DNA of 64,000 bases from Geomonas limicola (GTDB lineage Bacteria > Desulfobacterota > Desulfuromonadia > Geobacterales > Geobacteraceae): assembly GCF_014193675.1 (NCBI RefSeq), contig NZ_BLXZ01000001.1, forward strand, positions 682,001 to 746,000. The letters run 5' to 3'. The translations under genes were made by a program, and so were the position numbers. Numbering within the stretch: the first letter of the stretch is position 1; every line of letters begins with the position of its first letter. The notes below the pieces were generated by a model. The model saw only the letters and a list, made by a program, of their open reading frames with translations. It did not search any database and was not told the DNA's origin. Positions 7,680 to 16,740 of the stretch are shown in pieces.

Positions 7680-8210
7680 TTATTTCTCGATGCCGATCCG
7701 GGACGGGACGCCGGCCTTGTAGTAGTGCTTCACCTCGCGCATCTCGGTGACCAGGTCGGCGGCTTCCATCACTTTTTCGTGGGCGTTTCTCCCGGTCAGC
7801 ACGAGCTCAACGTGACCGGGCTTGCCGGCCATCAGCTCAAGCAGGTCCTCGACCGGCAAAAGCCCCATGGAGACCGCTCCGTTCACCTCGTCGAGGATAA
7901 CGAGATCGTACTCGCCGCTTTGCAGCTTCCCCTTGGCAAGCTTGAGCGCTTCGGCGGCCAGGTCCTTGTCCTCTTGCGCCGGGTTGTCCTTGTTCACCCA
8001 ACCGGGCCGACCGGTCTGCACGATGGTGAGGTACGGCGCCAACTTTTCGGCGGCCATCTGCTCGCCGTAGGGACCGCCCCCCTTCATGAACTGGATCATG
8101 CAGACCTTCAGTTCGCGACCGACGGCCCGAAGGGCAAGTCCCAGCGACGCGGTGGTCTTCCCTTTGCCGTTGCCGGTATACACCTGAATGAGACCCTGTT
8201 CCAGTTTCAC
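7680..8210 (-). CDS. cobO: Cob(I)alamin adenosyltransferase, CobO/BtuR type
   Basis: A 176-residue P-loop enzyme that transfers the 5'-deoxyadenosyl group from ATP to cob(I)alamin, giving the coenzyme needed by the mutase system beside it. The N-terminus 'GLIQVYTGNGKGKTTASLGLALRAVG' is the characteristic P-loop of this class. 'YDLVILDEVNGAVSMGLL' is the Walker B-like block and 'ELVLTGRNA' is also conserved. The start is GTG at 8210 with GAGGAG upstream. It lies 11 nt downstream of the second crotonase gene and is probably co-transcribed with it. Confidence 0.95.
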   Translation of the reverse strand: MKLEQGLIQVYTGNGKGKTTASLGLALRAVGRELKVCMIQFMKGGGPYGEQMAAEKLAPYLTIVQTGRPGWVNKDNPAQEDKDLAAEALKLAKGKLQSGEYDLVILDEVNGAVSMGLLPVEDLLELMAGKPGHVELVLTGRNAHEKVMEAADLVTEMREVKHYYKAGVPSRIGIEK

Positions 8211-8221
8211 GCGTTACTCCT

Positions 8222-8974
8222 CTATCTTCCCTTGAAATTGGCAGGTCGGCGCTCGAGGAAGGATCCCATCCCCTCGCGCTGGTCGAGTGTGGCAAAGCAC
8301 AGGGCAAAGGCGTCGCGCTCCATGAGGCAGGCGGTCTTCAGGTCGATCCCCTGCCCCGCGTCGACGATCTCTTTCGCCATCCTGATGGCGAGCGTCCCCT
8401 GGCGGCAGATGCCGAAGATCAGCTGCTGCGCACTCGCCAACAGTTCGGCGTCTTCGTAAACCCGGTTCACCAGCCCGATGCCTTGCGCCTCCGGTGCACT
8501 CACCGCGTGGCCGGTGAAGAGGAGTTCCTTGGCGCGTGCCTTGCCAACCGCTCGGGTCAGGCGCTGGGTGCCGCCGAAACAGGGGATCGCGCCGGACAGG
8601 ATGCCGGGAAAGGCGAAGCTGGCGGAACGGCCGGCCACGATGAAGTCGCAGGAAAGCGCGAGTTCCACGCCGGGACCGCGCACGGCGCCGGCGGCTGCGG
8701 CGATTACCGGTTTGCCCAAGGCGTCGAGCGCGAACATCACCCGCTGGCCGAGCGCCGAGTAGGCAGCGACTTCCATGGACGTCGCACCGCTCAACTCGGC
8801 GTCACCGTCGAGTCCGGTGATCAAAACACCCGCCACCTCGGGGTCGCTCTTCAGCCCGCTGAAGGCGGAAAACAATAATTTAAGAAACTCCGCGTCGAAG
8901 CGGCTCCCCTTCAAGGAGAGCGTGGCGATACCCTCGACTACCTGGAGATCGATCAAATCACTTTTCTTGTACAT
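8222..8974 (-). CDS. Enoyl-CoA hydratase/isomerase (crotonase)-family protein
   Basis: A 250-residue crotonase-fold protein counted from the ATG at 8974 (MYKKSDLID), which has an AGGGGGG ribosome binding site; an upstream in-frame ATG adds 17 unconvincing residues. The first catalytic-glutamate position is kept (GPGVEL). The second is Gly (FPGILSG, where hydratases have PE). The region 'FGGTQRLTRAVGKARAKELLFTG' is well conserved. It heads a unit with cobO and resembles its paralogue at 6117, so both crotonases in this cobalamin cluster may have a function other than simple hydration. Substrate unknown. Confidence 0.85.
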   Translation of the reverse strand: MYKKSDLIDLQVVEGIATLSLKGSRFDAEFLKLLFSAFSGLKSDPEVAGVLITGLDGDAELSGATSMEVAAYSALGQRVMFALDALGKPVIAAAAGAVRGPGVELALSCDFIVAGRSASFAFPGILSGAIPCFGGTQRLTRAVGKARAKELLFTGHAVSAPEAQGIGLVNRVYEDAELLASAQQLIFGICRQGTLAIRMAKEIVDAGQGIDLKTACLMERDAFALCFATLDQREGMGSFLERRPANFKGR

Positions 8975-9140
8975 CGCCCCCCCTAAGAAATTTGCAATAT
9001 AGCAACTGCTCACGGAAGGTGTCAAGGCGAATCCTAGTAATTAAAACGATGTTTATGGCACATCCCGGAAGGCGAATGTCACAGGATTATTAAAGAAGCC
9101 TTGACACACAGAAACCATTCTGCTATTTACTTGGGGACAT

Positions 9141-9215
9141 GGGCGATTAGCTCAGCGGGAGAGCACTGCCTTCACACGGCAGGGGTCACTGGTTCGAACC
9201 CAGTATCGCCCACCA
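9141..9215 (+). tRNA. tRNA-Val (anticodon CAC)
   Basis: A complete cloverleaf can be read. The acceptor stem GGGCGAT pairs with ATCGCCC. The D arm contains AGCTCAGCGGGAGAGC. The anticodon stem CTGCC/GGCAG encloses the loop TTCACAC with anticodon CAC (reads GTG, valine). The T arm is GGTTCGAACC. CCA is encoded at 9213-9215. A strong terminator follows. Confidence 0.97.
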
Positions 9216-9227
9216 TGAATGAATTAC

Positions 9228-9256
9228 AGGCCAGGTAGAGATACCTGGCCTTTTTG
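9228..9256 (+). terminator. Intrinsic terminator of the tRNA-Val gene
   Basis: A perfect 10-bp stem (AGGCCAGGTA / TACCTGGCCT) with a GAGA loop is followed by a run of T. It starts 12 nt after the tRNA CCA end. Confidence 0.92.
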
Positions 9257-9812
9257 CGTTCCCGGCCGCGACCTCCCGTGCCCCGCTGGACAGCCTCCGC
9301 CCAACGCTCAACCTTATCCGGAAGGAATACTCCCTCCCCCTACCCGTCTCTGCCGCTTCCAGCCATCCGCCCCCTCATCCAGCCGCTCAATACCGGTCCC
9401 AGGATCCCTACTCGTCCGAACCTATCCTGTTCGCCCCAGACACTCACCGTCCTGTCGTCCCACCACGGCGCTGCGCCAAAGATTGCGAGATGCGCAATGG
9501 TAAGAAATTGGATCTGGTGGCGACGACCACAGCAGAGGAAGAACCATCTTGAGTATCAATCAAAGCGTCATTTTCCGAAGTTCTGTTAATAGCAATTGTA
9601 GTATGCACCGATTCATGTAATATGCCCCAATATCGCGGGAACTCTCTGAGTTTTACACCTAAGCTATAATGAAATACCAGCGTTGTCTGCCAGTAGCCAT
9701 GGTGATTTCGATCAAAGACAGAGAAGAGCAACCGGACACAGTTCACCGCAGGTTTTAACTCTGCAGCGCCCAGGCGCATGACGAAGTTTTCAGCTTCCCC
9801 CCGAGACCCGAC
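9257..9812. other. Intergenic region upstream of the CheB-CheR gene
   Basis: No gene is supported. The first 230 bp are C-rich on the plus strand and look unconstrained. From about 9580 the composition becomes AT-richer, and a TATAAT at 9665-9670 could be the -10 of the downstream plus-strand unit, although no good -35 is visible at the right distance. Confidence 0.5.
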
Positions 9813-12434
9813 ATGACACAGAAAGAGAAACCGATGGCAACCTCTGCAGCACCCCGGCAGGAAGCGGCACCGGCCGAATTTGCCTCGGAAGCCTTTCCCG
9901 TGGTCGGCATAGGTACCTCCGCGGGTGGGCTCGACGCGCTGGAGCTTTTCCTGGGGCATACCCCGCCCCACTGCGGCATGGCCATCGTCATCATCCAGCA
10001 CCTGTCACCCGATCACAGCGGCAGCCTCCCCCAGCTTTTGCAGCGCGCCACAACCATGCTCGTACAAGAGGCAACCCACGCGCTGAGGATGCGCCCCAAC
10101 CAGGTCTACGTCATTCCCCCAAAAAAGGAGCTGATCGTCCGCAACCGGATCCTATACCTCAAGGAACCTGCGGAAAAGCACGGTCTGAGGCTCCCCATCA
10201 ACACCTTTTTCTGCTCGCTGGCCGAAGACTGCGCCGAACTCGGCATCGGGGTGATTCTCTCCGGCATGGGGAGCGACGGCACCGAGGGGATGCACGCCAT
10301 CAAGGAAAAGTCGGGGCTGACGCTGGTCCAGGACCCGGCGACGGCCAAATTCGACAGCATGCCGCAAAGTGTCGTCAACGGGGGGCTGAGCGACATCGTG
10401 GCCCCCGCGGAGGAGCTGCCGGCCCACATCATTGAATACCTGGCCAGTACCCTGGCCATCCCCAACCCCGCCAGCGTCCCGAGCCAGGGAGAGGGTTACC
10501 AGTCCGGATTCCAGCAGATCATGGCGCTTTTGAAGCAGCGGGTGCACCACGATTTCGCGTCCTACAAGCCGAGCTCCGTTTTGCGCCGCATCGAGCGGCG
10601 CATGAACCTGCACAACTTCCCCACCCTCTCCGATTACGCCAACTTCCTGCAGATCAACCCGCACGAGGTGGACCTCCTTTTCAAGGAACTCCTGATCGGG
10701 GTCACCTGTTTCTTCCGTGATCCCCAGCTTTGGGACGAGATCAGGGACGTGGTGCTGCCGAAGATCCTCGCCTCATACCCGGACGAGGGGATGCTACGTG
10801 CCTGGTCCTGCGGCTGTTCCACCGGGGAAGAGGCCTACTCGCTCGCCATCCTGTTCCGGGAGGTGGTGGACCAGTTCCCCGAACCCGAACGTTACGGGAT
10901 GCAGATCTTCGCCACCGACCTCGACCTCGACGCCATCGCGAGGGCGCGCCGGGGGATTTTCTCCCTGAAGATCGCCAACGAGGTATCGCCGGAGCGGCTG
11001 TCGCGCTACTTCACCCGGGAGGAGTACGGCTACCGGATCGACAAGCAGATCCGCGACATGGTGATCTTCGCGCACCACAATGTCACCACGGATCCTCCCT
11101 ACACCAAACTCGACCTGCTCATCTGCCGCAACCTCCTCATCTATCTCTCCGCGGAGTTGCAGTACCGGCTCATCCCGCTTTTCCACTACAGCCTGAAGCC
11201 TGGGGGACTCCTTTTCCTGGGGAGCGCGGAATCGGTCGGCAATGGTGAGGCGCTGTTCCGTCCCGCCGGCGGCAAGTCGAAGCTTTTCTGGCGCAGCGAC
11301 TCGGTGCTGCCCAAGGGGGTGATCACCTTCCCCACCGCCCTCACCTCCCAGCACACATTCTGGCCCCAGGAGCACCCCATGCCCAGATACACCGACAACA
11401 TCCAGCCGATCGCCGACCGGCTGATTCTGCGCCACTTCTCCGCACCGACCGTCATGGTCAACGAGCACGGCGACATCGTCTATATAAACGGCCGCACCGG
11501 CAAGTACCTGGAGCCCGCGGCGGGCAAGGCCAACATGAACATCTTCGCCATGGCCCGCGGGGAACTGCTCTACGAAATGGGCACCACCTTCGCCCTGGCG
11601 CAGGAGAAGAGCGACCCGGTCACCGTGCGGGCGAAGCTCGTGACCGACAACGGCTCCAAGCAGGTCGTGGAGATTACCATGGTGCGGGTGGAAGCACCCG
11701 AGGCCCTCAGGGGGATGGTACTGATCTCCTTCCGGGATGTGCCTACCCCTCCCATAAAGCACCGGCGCGCGGGGGCGCCCCCCGACCCCCGTCAGTACGA
11801 GGAGATGGAACAGGAGCTGTTGAAGCTGAGAAACGAGCTGCGCCTGTCCCACGAGGAGACCCAGACCACCCAGGAGGAGCTCAAGGCAATCAACGAAGAA
11901 CTCCAGTCCACCAACGAGGAGCTCCAGTCCACCAACGAGGAGCTCACCACCTCGAAGGAGGAGATGCAGTCCATGAACGAGGAGCTGCAGACCGTGAACG
12001 CCGAGCAGAACTCCCGGCTGGAGGAGTACATGCGGGCCAGCAACGACATGGAGAACCTCCTGGACAGCACCGAGATCGTCACCATCTTCCTCGACAGCAA
12101 ACTCATGGTGCGCCGCTTCACCACCGGGGCGAACCGGCTCTTCAAGCTGATCCCCGCGGACGTGGGGCGCCAGCTCACCGACCTGGTCTCGGAACTCAGC
12201 TACCCGGAGCTCGTGGACGACGTGCAGGAGGTACTGCGCCGGCTGATAACCCTGGAAAAGCAGGTTCCCACGCTGGACCAGCGCTGGATGCAGGTGCGCA
12301 TCATGCCCTACCGGACCATGGAGAAGCGTATCGACGGGGTGGTGCTCACCTTCACCGACATCACCGCCAGTAAGAGGATCGAGCGGGAGCTCAAGGAAAA
12401 GATAGCAAGGCTCGAGGCACAACTAAACGGCTGA
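9813..12434 (+). CDS. CheB-CheR-PAS multidomain signalling protein
   Basis: An 873-residue cytoplasmic protein. A CheB methylesterase domain (about residues 28-205) has the Ser, His and Asp of the catalytic triad in GTSAGG, QHLSPDHSG and GMGSDGTEG. CheR N-terminal and SAM-binding domains follow (about 225-480; 'WSCGCSTGEEAYSLAI' and 'DLLICRNLLIYL'). Then come a PAS-like segment, a long coiled coil built of repeating 'EELQSTN' units (about 660-735) and a last PAS domain (about 745-860). No phosphoacceptor REC domain precedes CheB and no kinase domain follows the last PAS, unlike many relatives that continue into a histidine kinase. The next gene, 13 nt downstream, encodes a hybrid kinase that may supply that function. 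An ATG at 9834 is an alternative start. Confidence 0.93.
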   Translation: MTQKEKPMATSAAPRQEAAPAEFASEAFPVVGIGTSAGGLDALELFLGHTPPHCGMAIVIIQHLSPDHSGSLPQLLQRATTMLVQEATHALRMRPNQVYVIPPKKELIVRNRILYLKEPAEKHGLRLPINTFFCSLAEDCAELGIGVILSGMGSDGTEGMHAIKEKSGLTLVQDPATAKFDSMPQSVVNGGLSDIVAPAEELPAHIIEYLASTLAIPNPASVPSQGEGYQSGFQQIMALLKQRVHHDFASYKPSSVLRRIERRMNLHNFPTLSDYANFLQINPHEVDLLFKELLIGVTCFFRDPQLWDEIRDVVLPKILASYPDEGMLRAWSCGCSTGEEAYSLAILFREVVDQFPEPERYGMQIFATDLDLDAIARARRGIFSLKIANEVSPERLSRYFTREEYGYRIDKQIRDMVIFAHHNVTTDPPYTKLDLLICRNLLIYLSAELQYRLIPLFHYSLKPGGLLFLGSAESVGNGEALFRPAGGKSKLFWRSDSVLPKGVITFPTALTSQHTFWPQEHPMPRYTDNIQPIADRLILRHFSAPTVMVNEHGDIVYINGRTGKYLEPAAGKANMNIFAMARGELLYEMGTTFALAQEKSDPVTVRAKLVTDNGSKQVVEITMVRVEAPEALRGMVLISFRDVPTPPIKHRRAGAPPDPRQYEEMEQELLKLRNELRLSHEETQTTQEELKAINEELQSTNEELQSTNEELTTSKEEMQSMNEELQTVNAEQNSRLEEYMRASNDMENLLDSTEIVTIFLDSKLMVRRFTTGANRLFKLIPADVGRQLTDLVSELSYPELVDDVQEVLRRLITLEKQVPTLDQRWMQVRIMPYRTMEKRIDGVVLTFTDITASKRIERELKEKIARLEAQLNG

Positions 12435-12447
12435 CCACGGAGGGGCC

Positions 12448-14730
12448 ATGTCCGGCGACCAGAAGCACCACGGCAAAGATGCAAGTTTGCGCGAAAGGGC
12501 GGAACGGCAGCTGATCTCCCAAGGACCGTCACAAGCATCCCGGGAGCATTGGGACGCAAAAAGGCTTCTGCACGAGCTCGAGGTGCACCAGATCGAGCTC
12601 AGCATGCAATACGACGAGCTGGTGCAGACAAAGCAGAACCTTCTGGCGGAGATGACCTGGAAGGACGAACTGGTGGACTGGCTCGCCCACAGCTCCCAGC
12701 CCTCCGGGGAGCCCTTCTTCGAGAGGCTGGCGCGCTACCTGGCCCGGGCGCTGTCGGTGGACTTCGTCTGCATCGACCGGCTAGAGGGGAACGGGCTTAC
12801 CGCCAAGACCCTCGCGGTCTGGTGCGACGGCGGCTTCCAGGACAACGTCGTCTACTCCCTTAAGGACACCCCGTGCGGGGATGTGGTCGGCAAGGCCGTC
12901 TGCTGCTTCCCCGCCAGGGTGCGCCACCTGTTCCCCAAAGACGAGGTGCTCCAGGACCTCAAGGCCGAAGGGTACCTCGGGGTGACGCTCTGGAGCCACC
13001 TCCACGAGCCGATCGGCCTCATAGCGGTCATAAGCCGCACCCCCCTTAAGGATTTCCAGATGTCGCGCAGCCTCTTGAGCATCATCGCCACGAGGGCCGC
13101 CAGCGAGCTCGAGCGGGTGACCGCCGAAGAGGCCCTGCGCGCCAGCGAGGCCAACTTCAGGAGCTACTACGAGCTCGGCCTCATCGGGATGGCGCTCGCC
13201 TCCCTGGGGAAGAGGTGGCTCCAGTGCAACGACTGCCTCTGCGAACTCCTGGGCTACCCGCGGGAGGAGCTGCTGCAGCTAAGCTGGTCCGAGCTTACCC
13301 ACCCCGACGACCGCGAGGCGGACGACCGGGAGCTGGAGCGGGTCATCCTGGGGGAGGCCGAAGGGTACACGCTCGACAAGCGCTTCATCCGCAAGAACGG
13401 CAGCATCGTGCACACGGTTTTCTCCGTGCGCTGCATCCGGGACCGGGTCGGCACGCCGCACCACTTCGTGGCCCTGGTGCTGGACATAAGCTACCGCAAG
13501 GAGGCCGAGGCCAGCATTCGCGCGATCGAGCTGCAGCTGCACCAGAACCAGAAGCTGGAGAGCCTCGGGGTGCTCGCCGGGGGGATCGCCCACGACTTCA
13601 ACAACATCCTGGGGATCATCATCGGGTACTGTTCGCTCATGGAGCTGAACCCGGGCGATACCCGGATGTATCTGCCGGAAATCGTGAAGGCGGCGGAGCG
13701 GGCCGGGGGACTCTGCCAGCAGATGCTCGCCTACGCGGGGAAGGTGCGGGTATCCTCGAGCACCTTCAGCCTGTCCGAGCTGGTGCGCGAGGTTGCGGGG
13801 ATGTTGAAGACCACCCTGAAGCACAACGTGACGCTCACCAAGCGGGTCCCGTCGGATTTCCCGAGTGTGACCGGCGACGCGAGCCAGATCAGGCAGGTGG
13901 TCATGAACCTGATCCTGAACGCCGCGGAGGCGATCGGCACCGAGCAGGGAGAAATCCGGGTGACGCTGCGGCACGCGGTACTCACGGCGGGGGAACCCGA
14001 GTTCGACTACGGTGGCCAGGCGGTCCCGGCGGGGAGCTACCTGCTCCTCGAGGTGGCCGACAACGGCTGCGGCATGGATGAGGAAACGAGGGCGCGGGTA
14101 TTCGAGCCGTTTTACACGACAAAGTTCGCGGGGCGGGGTCTGGGGATGTCAGCGGTTCTCGGCATCATGAAGGCGCACCGCGGCGCCCTGCAGCTGGAAA
14201 CCGAGTCGGGCCGGGGTACCAGCTTCAGGGTGTACCTGCCGGTGTCCGGCGCCTCCGAGGCAGTTGCGGCTGTCGAGCCCACTCCCCCGCAGTCGGTAGA
14301 GCCCTGGCGGGGTGAGGGGTGCGTGCTCCTGGCCGACGACGAGGAACACGTGCTTTTGGTGGTGCGAACCATGCTGACGGCGCTTGGTTTCAGCGTAATC
14401 GAGGCGGTGAACGGCCAGGACGCCCTGGAGAAGTACCGGATCCATGCCCGGGAGATTTCGCTGGTGGTGGCCGACCTGGGGATGCCCGTCATGGACGGGT
14501 ACCAGTTGATCCGGGAGTTGAAGAGCCTGCGCCCGGATCTTCCCATCGTGGTTTCCAGCGGGTTCGGGGACGCCGAGGTGGCGGCAAGCATCCCTCGCGA
14601 GCAGATCGTGGGGGTCGTCTGCAAGCCCTACACCTTCGAACAGTTGCGGGAGGTCCTGCGCTGCGCGACGACGCAGGGGGCGGAACCCCTGTTTTCAGGA
14701 ACCCAAGGTACCCCGGCCCCTACGCCCTGA
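12448..14730 (+). CDS. GAF/PAS hybrid histidine kinase with C-terminal receiver
   Basis: A 760-residue predicted cytoplasmic sensor. Order: short N-terminal helix pair (about 1-60), GAF domain (about 80-225), PAS/PAC domain (about 235-350), HisKA with the phosphoacceptor His in 'GGIAHDFNNILG' (about 380), HATPase with N-box 'NLILNAAEAI', 'VADNGCGMDEET' and 'GRGLGMSAVLGIM', and a receiver (about 628-745) with acidic residues LADDEE and phosphoacceptor Asp in 'VVADLGMPVMDG'. No membrane segment is seen, so the signal is probably cytoplasmic and read by GAF/PAS. A GGAGG site precedes the ATG; it lies 13 nt after the CheB-CheR gene and is almost certainly in the same operon. Confidence 0.94.
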   Translation: MSGDQKHHGKDASLRERAERQLISQGPSQASREHWDAKRLLHELEVHQIELSMQYDELVQTKQNLLAEMTWKDELVDWLAHSSQPSGEPFFERLARYLARALSVDFVCIDRLEGNGLTAKTLAVWCDGGFQDNVVYSLKDTPCGDVVGKAVCCFPARVRHLFPKDEVLQDLKAEGYLGVTLWSHLHEPIGLIAVISRTPLKDFQMSRSLLSIIATRAASELERVTAEEALRASEANFRSYYELGLIGMALASLGKRWLQCNDCLCELLGYPREELLQLSWSELTHPDDREADDRELERVILGEAEGYTLDKRFIRKNGSIVHTVFSVRCIRDRVGTPHHFVALVLDISYRKEAEASIRAIELQLHQNQKLESLGVLAGGIAHDFNNILGIIIGYCSLMELNPGDTRMYLPEIVKAAERAGGLCQQMLAYAGKVRVSSSTFSLSELVREVAGMLKTTLKHNVTLTKRVPSDFPSVTGDASQIRQVVMNLILNAAEAIGTEQGEIRVTLRHAVLTAGEPEFDYGGQAVPAGSYLLLEVADNGCGMDEETRARVFEPFYTTKFAGRGLGMSAVLGIMKAHRGALQLETESGRGTSFRVYLPVSGASEAVAAVEPTPPQSVEPWRGEGCVLLADDEEHVLLVVRTMLTALGFSVIEAVNGQDALEKYRIHAREISLVVADLGMPVMDGYQLIRELKSLRPDLPIVVSSGFGDAEVAASIPREQIVGVVCKPYTFEQLREVLRCATTQGAEPLFSGTQGTPAPTP

Positions 14731-14785
14731 CGCTACCGGGCTGCCCTTTTTGCCTTTTCGCCCCTCGCGTTACCCGCGACAGCCA

Positions 14786-16735
14786 TCAGCGATCCCGGCG
14801 GGGCACCGCCTCGCCGGGACTCCTGCCGACACCGGACACCCGGTCGGCAAGGTGTAGAAACCCCAGATCGTCCAACTCTCCGATATCGCCCGTCTGGTAC
14901 CACCCGTCCCGCAGCACCTCTGCGGTCTGCTCCGGTTTCCCCAGATAACCCGCCATCACGTTGGGCCCCTTCACCATGACGAGTCCGGACTCCCCCTCGG
15001 GAAGCGTTCGGCCGTTTTCCAGATCGACGATCTTCACCACCACCCCGGGCACCGGCAGGCCGACGCTCCCCGCGCGAAAACCGGCCTGGCGCACCCCGTC
15101 GATCTCCACGTCGGGGAGGCTTAAGGAGATGACCGGCGCCAGTTCGTTCGCGCCGTATCCCTCCAGGGGACGGATCCCGAACTTCTCCTGGAAGGCATCG
15201 GCCAGTTTCGGCTTGAGTCTCCCGCCACCGGTAACGACCAGCTGCAGGCTCCGGAAATCCTCCGCCGCGGCCCGCCGGAGATAGGCAACGAGGAAGGCCG
15301 GCGTGGCGATGAGCATGGTGGAGCGGCGCTCCCGCACCAGCTTGGCGATGGTCTCGCCGTCCAGCGGATTGGTGTGGTAGGCGGCGGAGAATCCCGAGAC
15401 CAGGGGGAGCCACAAGGTGCCGGTAAGCCCGAGGGCGTGGCAGAAGGGGAGCGCCGAGCAGAGGTTGTCGCGCCGGGTGGCACGCAGGACCATCCTGAGC
15501 GACTCCAGGTTGGAGATGATGTTGTGATGGGTGAGCATCACCCCGTTGGGGTCCCCGGCGTTCTCGGAGAAGATGACGGTGGCCAGGCGGTCTGGGTCGA
15601 AGCCGGAGGGACGGGCGAACCAGCGTACCGGGAGCAGCCGGGCCGTAAACCAGGCGCTGCGCTTTTCTGAAAGCGTGCTGGCGGAGAGCAGGTCCTCGAC
15701 GCAGAGGGTGCCGGGAAACTCATGCAGGGTGCCCAGGTCCTCCAGGAACTCACGGGAGGTGATGACGGTCGTGACGGCGCACTGGTTCAAGGCCGAACGG
15801 ATCTGGTCCCGGGAGGCGGTGTAGTCGAGATTCACGGGAACGCTGCCGTTGAGGGTGAGTGCTATGTTGACCAGCGCGCCGGCAACCGAAGGCGGCAGGC
15901 AGACCCCGACCAGCTCCCCTGCATCGCTGAGGGGCTTTAGCTTGCGGGCCAGCGCAACTGCACCGGTCAACGCCTGGCCGTAGCTGAGTTCCCCGCCGGC
16001 GCTGTCGCTCAGGGCGATCCGGCTCCAGTTTTCCCGGGCGCTGCGCGCGAACTGTTCGCCCAGCGAGCACCGGGTCCTTTTGCGGACCTCGAACCAGGCG
16101 CAGGAGAGCTCCAGCACGGCGCGGCGTACCTCGTGGGCCGAGCAACCGGCCGCGAGCGGCGCCCCGAAGAGCACCGTCACCCGGTAGGGGATAAGCGAGG
16201 GGAAGCGCGAGAGGAGTTTCCCGTGGGCATAGGAGAGGATGCTCCCCCAGGCGCCCCCGATGTAGACCGGGATGATGGGGAGCTCGGTGCCGCGCACGAT
16301 GCGCTCGAAGCCCCCCTTGAAGCGGTTCAGCATGCCGTTGCGGGTGATCTCCCCCTCGGCGAAGATGCAGACCAGGTGACCTTCCTCCAGCGCGCGGCGC
16401 GAGGTGGCGATGAAGTCGAGGAGCCCTTTCTTGCCGTCCTTGGCCGAAACCGGGATCACCTGCATGAGTTTGCAGAGCTGTTTCAAAAGCGGGGTGTCGT
16501 AGATCTCGCGCTCCATGACGAACCGGATGCGCCGCCTTTGGGTCGCCATCAGCAGCAGGGCATCGAGCCAGGAGACGTGGTTCGCGACCAGGAGTGCTCC
16601 CCCTTTCAGGGGAACCTGCTCCTTACCGATCACCTCGAGCCGGTAGCAGATCCGCATGGCGGACCAGGCGAGGAACCGAAGCAGCAGGTCGGGAACTACC
16701 TTGAGGGTGGCCAGGTACCCGGCCAGGGTTTCCAT
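14786..16735 (-). CDS. Acyltransferase / acyl-ACP synthetase fusion (Aas-like), degenerate ligase half
   Basis: A 649-residue protein. The N-terminal PlsC-type acyltransferase (about 20-210) keeps its HX4D motif (NHVSWLDAL) and 'IFAEGEITRNG'. The second half (about 225-645) is an AMP-forming acyl-ACP synthetase of the ANL superfamily, as in E. coli Aas, which reacylates lysophosphatidylethanolamine. Two defects stand out. The ATP-binding loop reads 'FSENAGDPNGVMLTHH' where the family has TSGSTG-PKG, losing the Thr and Lys. The chain also stops right after the 'DLGFLHLADRVSG' hinge, so the C-terminal subdomain with the catalytic lysine is missing. The sequence after the stop does not restore it in any frame. 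The ligase half is probably inactive; the acyltransferase may work alone. It starts 5 nt after the FAH-family gene. Confidence 0.85.
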   Translation of the reverse strand: METLAGYLATLKVVPDLLLRFLAWSAMRICYRLEVIGKEQVPLKGGALLVANHVSWLDALLLMATQRRRIRFVMEREIYDTPLLKQLCKLMQVIPVSAKDGKKGLLDFIATSRRALEEGHLVCIFAEGEITRNGMLNRFKGGFERIVRGTELPIIPVYIGGAWGSILSYAHGKLLSRFPSLIPYRVTVLFGAPLAAGCSAHEVRRAVLELSCAWFEVRKRTRCSLGEQFARSARENWSRIALSDSAGGELSYGQALTGAVALARKLKPLSDAGELVGVCLPPSVAGALVNIALTLNGSVPVNLDYTASRDQIRSALNQCAVTTVITSREFLEDLGTLHEFPGTLCVEDLLSASTLSEKRSAWFTARLLPVRWFARPSGFDPDRLATVIFSENAGDPNGVMLTHHNIISNLESLRMVLRATRRDNLCSALPFCHALGLTGTLWLPLVSGFSAAYHTNPLDGETIAKLVRERRSTMLIATPAFLVAYLRRAAAEDFRSLQLVVTGGGRLKPKLADAFQEKFGIRPLEGYGANELAPVISLSLPDVEIDGVRQAGFRAGSVGLPVPGVVVKIVDLENGRTLPEGESGLVMVKGPNVMAGYLGKPEQTAEVLRDGWYQTGDIGELDDLGFLHLADRVSGVGRSPGEAVPRRDR

Positions 16736-16740
16736 CGCTG

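Noticed and set aside
9141..9260. tRNA-Val as the attachment site of an integrated element
   Set aside because: No duplicated tRNA 3' end, integrase or mobile genes are found downstream; the next genes are ordinary signalling genes.
10794..12422. 542-codon minus-strand frame opposite the CheB-CheR gene, and similar ones at 39585-41222 (opposite topA) and 21525-23153 (opposite GGDEF-EAL)
   Set aside because: All lie fully antisense to confidently identified proteins and encode compositionally biased sequence, as expected in DNA of this GC content.
14733..14788. UGA ending the Aas-like gene read as selenocysteine or as a simple frameshift
   Set aside because: The codons after the UGA (and in the other two frames) do not resemble the missing C-terminal synthetase domain, and no SECIS-like hairpin follows.
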